From Acetobacterium paludosum (GTDB lineage: Bacteria; Bacillota; Clostridia; Eubacteriales; Eubacteriaceae): a stretch of DNA of 64,000 nucleotides. Under the pieces are notes generated by a model. The model saw only the letters and a list, made by a program, of their open reading frames with translations, was not told the origin of the DNA and searched no databases. The position numbers and the translations under genes were made by a program. The stretch covers positions 1 through 64,000 of the forward strand of contig NZ_RXYA01000006.1 of the NCBI RefSeq assembly GCF_008086595.1, written 5' to 3'. Positions within the stretch are counted from its first letter, which is position 1. Each line of letters opens with the position of its first letter. Positions 60,900 to 64,000 of the stretch are shown here, piece after piece.

Positions 60900-60962
60900 T
60901 TGACAAGCAAAGAAAAGTGATGTATATTAATCATATAAAACATATAGGATATATATGAAATA
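60900..60962 (+). promoter_or_regulatory. Promoter and shared leader element of metY
   Basis: TTGACA (60900-60905) and TATATT (60923-60928) are 17 bases apart. Right after the expected start lies AAAACATATAGGATATATATG and AAATAC, closely similar to the direct repeat in front of the corrinoid protein gene. The element sits at the same distance from the -10 box in both. Confidence 0.6.
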
Positions 60963-61023
60963 CAATTTTAGGAAGTAAAGCAATATGGAAAAAAATACAG
61001 AAAGAAATGAGAGGTCAATTAAT

Positions 61024-62310
61024 ATGAGCGAAAGAAAACTAGGATTCGATACACTACAAGTACATGCAGGACAGGTGCCAGATCCGGCAACAGGAGCTAG
61101 AGCAGTGCCGATCTATCAGACAACATCCTATGTATTTAAAGATACCGCAGAAGCCGAAGGTCGTTTTGCCTTAACCAATCCAGGAAATATTTATTCCCGA
61201 TTAACCAATCCAACTACGGATGCGTTTGAACAGAGAGTAGCTGCTCTTGAAGGTGGATCAGCAGGTCTGGCCACAGCTTCAGGCGCAGCAGCAATCACCT
61301 ATGCGATTGAAAATATTGCCAGCGCTGGTGATGAAATCGTAGCTGCAAGTACATTGTATGGCGGAACCTATCATTTATTTGCCGACACCTTGCCTAAATT
61401 TGGTATCAAAACAATTTTTGTTGATCCGGAAGATCCTGAAAATTTCAGAAAAGCCATCACTGATAAAACAAAAGCAATTTTTTATGAAACACTTGGTAAT
61501 CCAGCTAACAATGTCATTGACTTTGATGCAGTTGGAAAAATTGCTGCTGAAAACAAAATACCAGTAATTGTTGATAATACGTTTGCTACTCCCTATTTAT
61601 TCAGACCTTTGGAACATGGGGCAAATGTTGTTGTTCATTCAGCAACCAAATTCATTGGTGGTCATGGGGCAGCCATTGGCGGCATTATCGTAGATGGTGG
61701 TAATTTTGATTGGAAAAGTGGAAAATTTCCAGATTTCACGACTCCAGATCAAAGCTATAATGGCATAACCTATGCTGATTTAGGTGCGGTTGCCTATGCT
61801 GTAAAAATTAGAGCGCAACTTCTCCGCGATACGGGAGCAACGTTGGCTCCGCTTAACTCTTTCTTGTTTTTACTGGGATTAGAATCACTGTCTCTTCGAG
61901 TTCAAAAACATGTCGCAAATACCCAAAAAGTTGTTGAATTCCTGGAAAATAGTCCAAAGGTTAAAACCGTTAATTATCCAGGCACTAAGTCAAACAAATA
62001 TTATGATTTGGCACAGAAATATTTACCACTTGGAGCTGGCTCGATTTTCACTTTCTCAATTAACGGAACGGTTGATCAGGCCAAGAAATTTATTGATAGT
62101 TTGGAAATATTTTCGCAATTAGCAAATGTGGCCGATGCAAAATCACTGGTTATCCATCCTTCATCAACAACACATCAGCAACTTACTCCAGAAGAACAGG
62201 CAGCCGCAGGATTCGGACCTGACACTATTCGTTTATCAATTGGGGTAGAAGATGTCGATGATATAATTTATGATATCAAGCAAGCTTTAGACAAAGCAAT
62301 CACAGATTAA
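61024..62310 (+). CDS. metY: O-acetylhomoserine sulfhydrylase
   Basis: The 428-residue Cys/Met-metabolism PLP enzyme is of the MetY type, making homocysteine from O-acetylhomoserine and sulfide, or methionine when methanethiol replaces sulfide. Signs are [32 protein letters not shown] at the N-terminus, [24 protein letters not shown] and the PLP-lysine in [12 protein letters not shown]. The C-terminal [14 protein letters not shown] is also typical. ATG 61024 is chosen (GAGAGG eight bases ahead; homologues begin [10 protein letters not shown]). An upstream ATG at 60985 would add 13 residues. It follows the methyltransferase operon and shares its leader element. Confidence 0.92.
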   Translation: MSERKLGFDTLQVHAGQVPDPATGARAVPIYQTTSYVFKDTAEAEGRFALTNPGNIYSRLTNPTTDAFEQRVAALEGGSAGLATASGAAAITYAIENIASAGDEIVAASTLYGGTYHLFADTLPKFGIKTIFVDPEDPENFRKAITDKTKAIFYETLGNPANNVIDFDAVGKIAAENKIPVIVDNTFATPYLFRPLEHGANVVVHSATKFIGGHGAAIGGIIVDGGNFDWKSGKFPDFTTPDQSYNGITYADLGAVAYAVKIRAQLLRDTGATLAPLNSFLFLLGLESLSLRVQKHVANTQKVVEFLENSPKVKTVNYPGTKSNKYYDLAQKYLPLGAGSIFTFSINGTVDQAKKFIDSLEIFSQLANVADAKSLVIHPSSTTHQQLTPEEQAAAGFGPDTIRLSIGVEDVDDIIYDIKQALDKAITD

Positions 62311-62368
62311 TAAATATTTAAATGAGGCTGCTTGAACTTTGAATAGAAGAACAGCAGACCGTTAATTT

Positions 62369-62443
62369 ATGCGAAGGCAATGAGGCAAATGAGTACCTCC
62401 TGCTCATTTGCCAACTGTTCGGGAGTCATAGAGAAATTCGCAT
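62369..62443 (+). other. Structured leader or gene relic before metA
   Basis: ATGCGAA (62369-62375) pairs with TTCGCAT (62437-62443), enclosing a strong 10-bp hairpin GGCAAATGAG/CTCATTTGCC (62384-62412) and a further short loop. This could be a regulatory RNA in the 165-base metY-metA spacer. Against this, the minus strand reads a coherent short frame, MTPEQLANEQEVLICLIAFA, which could be a gene remnant. No known riboswitch class is recognised. Confidence 0.35.
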
Positions 62444-62475
62444 CGCGTGTTTCTTGTCGAGCGAGAGGTGTTATG

Positions 62476-63438
62476 ATGCCAATATGTGTTAAAGAAGGTC
62501 TTCCTGCAATTGAGGCACTTGCCAATGAAAATATTTTCATTATGTCAGAAAGTCGTGCCGAACATCAGGATATTCGTACTTTAAGAATCTTGATTGTTAA
62601 TTTAATGCCCACCGTAATCGCAACCGAAACACAACTTTTAAGATTGTTAAGTAATACTTCACTGCAATTAAGTGTTGAATTTTTAAAAATATCAACACAT
62701 ATCCCTAAAAATTCAATTTTGGAACATTTACATCAATTTTATATGACCTTTGAAGAAATTAAAAACAAAAGTTATGATGGCATGATTATAACCGGTGCGC
62801 CGATTGGACAATTAGAATTTGAAGAAGCTGATTGTTGGGATGAATTGTGTGAGGTAATGGAATGGGCAAAATATCATGTTAATTCTGCACTGTACTCATG
62901 CTGGAGCGCCTACGCCGCGTTGCATTATCATTTTGGATTGAATAAATGTAATCTTTCAAATAAATTATCCGGGATTTATGCTCACACCGTGAATATACGC
63001 AGACACCCCATTGTCAGAGGGTTTGACGATATATTCATGGCTCCGCATTCCCGGGATATCGCAATCAATAAAGAAGAACTGCTTAAGATATCGGAACTTG
63101 ATATTTTAGCTGAATCAGAGAAAGCCGGAGTATATTTAATCGCAGACACAAACAACAAGCAATTGTTTGTGACCGGGCACTGTGAATTTGACCGAGCGGC
63201 CCTGGAGTCAGAGTATATTCAGGATTGTTTAAAAGGACTGAATCCAAAATTCCCCGAGAATTTTCAAATAAAAGACAAATCGCCATTTTCCAAACAAACC
63301 AGTTGGAACAGTCACGCATCATTATTATTTTCGAATTGGTTGAATTATTATGTATATCAGCAAACACCGTATCGTTTAAGTGATATCGGATATAAGAATA
63401 ACATTGAAAAAATGGGTAAACTGTCTGTTGCAAAATAA
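62476..63438 (+). CDS. metA: Homoserine O-acyltransferase (MetA type)
   Basis: The 320-residue enzyme activates homoserine for sulfhydrylation. It has the nucleophile C142 in LYSCWSAYAA, the NLMP motif, RLLSN, a FVTGHCEFD segment with the catalytic histidine region, and an ending WLNYYVYQQTPY. Residue 111 is glycine (TGAPIG), as in E. coli MetA. In this family Gly111 goes with succinyl-CoA and Glu111 with acetyl-CoA. That makes succinyl use possible, at odds with the neighbouring O-acetylhomoserine-type sulfhydrylase. ATG 62476 gives MPICVK; ATG 62473 one codon earlier lies on the same GAGAGG site. Confidence 0.92.
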   Translation: MPICVKEGLPAIEALANENIFIMSESRAEHQDIRTLRILIVNLMPTVIATETQLLRLLSNTSLQLSVEFLKISTHIPKNSILEHLHQFYMTFEEIKNKSYDGMIITGAPIGQLEFEEADCWDELCEVMEWAKYHVNSALYSCWSAYAALHYHFGLNKCNLSNKLSGIYAHTVNIRRHPIVRGFDDIFMAPHSRDIAINKEELLKISELDILAESEKAGVYLIADTNNKQLFVTGHCEFDRAALESEYIQDCLKGLNPKFPENFQIKDKSPFSKQTSWNSHASLLFSNWLNYYVYQQTPYRLSDIGYKNNIEKMGKLSVAK

Positions 63439-63480
63439 AGTTGGGACCAATTCATTTGAATGGTTCCAACTTTTAATTTT
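63438..63480 (+). terminator. Terminator of metA
   Basis: AAGTTGGGACCAATTCA (63438-63454) pairs with TGAATGGTTCCAACTT (63457-63472) with one bulge, followed by TTAATTTTT. Confidence 0.78.
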
Positions 63481-63499
63481 TAAGATAGGAGATGATTTT

Positions 63500-64000
63500 T
63501 TGACACATAAAGAAATAATATTATCTGGAATTGCTTTAAAATCAACACCGCGTTTGCCGCTGGTAATCTTATCCAGCGGCGTGTGGATATTTTACCGAAA
63601 TGGCTTAACCTTGCAGGATACTTTTGAATGTCCTCCGGAAAAAATCGCCGAATGTATGATCAATAATAATAATGAAGCAAATTCCGATATCATTTGGATG
63701 GGTGCGGATTGTGGAAATTTGGCACTACGGGCTATTGGTGCAAAATGTACTTTTAATGCTTTGGGAGAGGCCTCGACAGTCGATGAACCGCTGGTCTTAA
63801 AACCTTCGGATGTTGATAAATTAAAAATTGAAGATTTGGAAAATTCCGCGGAATTGGAGAATTTATTAAAGACCACGCAAATTGTTGCCGAAAGAGTCGG
63901 CAATGAATTTTTATTGGGAAATAGTCAGTGGGGCCCATTTACCCTGGCAGGACAGCTAATGGGAATGGAAAATTTGATGGTAACCACCTTGAAAGACAAG
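63500..64000 (+). CDS. URO-D-family methyltransferase 3, cut by the window end
   Basis: TTG at 63500, with TAGGAG about eight bases ahead, opens a frame that is still open at the window end (167 codons). The text THKEIILSGIALKSTPRLP, then GVWIFYRNGLTLQDTFECPPEK and RAIGAKCTFNALGEASTVDEPL, is the N-terminal half of a URO-D-type methyltransferase. The C-terminal zinc motif would lie outside the window. It differs clearly from the two others in this cluster, lacking the ERxxRxLxxxxxDRxP start. It extends the corrinoid cluster past metA. Confidence 0.78.
   Translation, partial: MTHKEIILSGIALKSTPRLPLVILSSGVWIFYRNGLTLQDTFECPPEKIAECMINNNNEANSDIIWMGADCGNLALRAIGAKCTFNALGEASTVDEPLVLKPSDVDKLKIEDLENSAELENLLKTTQIVAERVGNEFLLGNSQWGPFTLAGQLMGMENLMVTTLKDK

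Noticed and set aside
1-64000. CRISPR arrays and prophage
   Set aside because: No regularly spaced direct repeats with unique spacers were seen, and no phage structural, integrase or terminase genes are present.

Overview
The window looks like a piece of chromosome from an acetogenic member of the Eubacteriaceae, most likely Acetobacterium or a close relative. I infer this from the moderate to low G+C, Gram-positive style ribosome binding sites, frequent TTG and GTG starts, lipoprotein binding proteins, preQ1, TPP and cobalamin riboswitches, and a corrinoid methyltransferase set with a RACo-type corrinoid activator. No database search was possible, so the genus is inference.

Layout. 1-1.1 kb: the 3' end of a 5S rRNA, its terminator, short repeats, and queT behind a preQ1 riboswitch on the minus strand. 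1.4-3.65 kb: an HxlR regulator relic and a four-gene operon (cysteine synthase family, mgsA, TSCPD protein, ywbE-like). 3.65-24.14 kb: a 20-kb island of three consecutive plus-strand operons. It holds two MoeA-like proteins, three complete BtuCDF/FecBCD-type importers, three DUF364 proteins, a NifH homologue, two NifD-like proteins, one intact and one relic NifK-like protein, and a radical SAM protein with the HmdB-type CX5CX2C motif. I do not recognise a characterised system with this composition. It is the best candidate in the window for an undescribed pathway. The three operons share sigma-A promoters and a conserved AAAAC-rich box at the start of transcription.

24.1-31.4 kb: ordinary membrane proteins, an ABC-2 exporter operon, a nitroreductase, a Sua5/YrdC protein, tRNA-Ser(GGA) and an XRE regulator with its membrane partner. 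31.4-42.0 kb: an accessory, defence-like stretch with a DUF4143 ATPase, a small ORF next to a Fic protein, an IS200/IS605-like end, and a type I restriction-modification operon that carries a DUF1016 nuclease gene between hsdM and hsdS. 42.2-50.0 kb: a VTT-domain membrane protein, TetR regulator, methyltransferase, metallophosphoesterase, DUF2127 protein, peroxiredoxin, acetyltransferase and an enoate-reductase-like flavoenzyme.

50.0-54.1 kb: thiC under a TPP riboswitch, divergent from a zinc-type dehydrogenase under a cobalamin riboswitch, then a 5'-nucleotidase. 54.4-64 kb: a corrinoid methyltransferase cluster with a corrinoid protein, two complete and one partial URO-D-type methyltransferases, a CobW GTPase, a DUF1638 protein and a RACo-type activator. 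It is followed by metY and metA. The methyltransferase operon and metY share a leader motif, which suggests that methyl transfer and homocysteine/methionine chemistry are controlled together.
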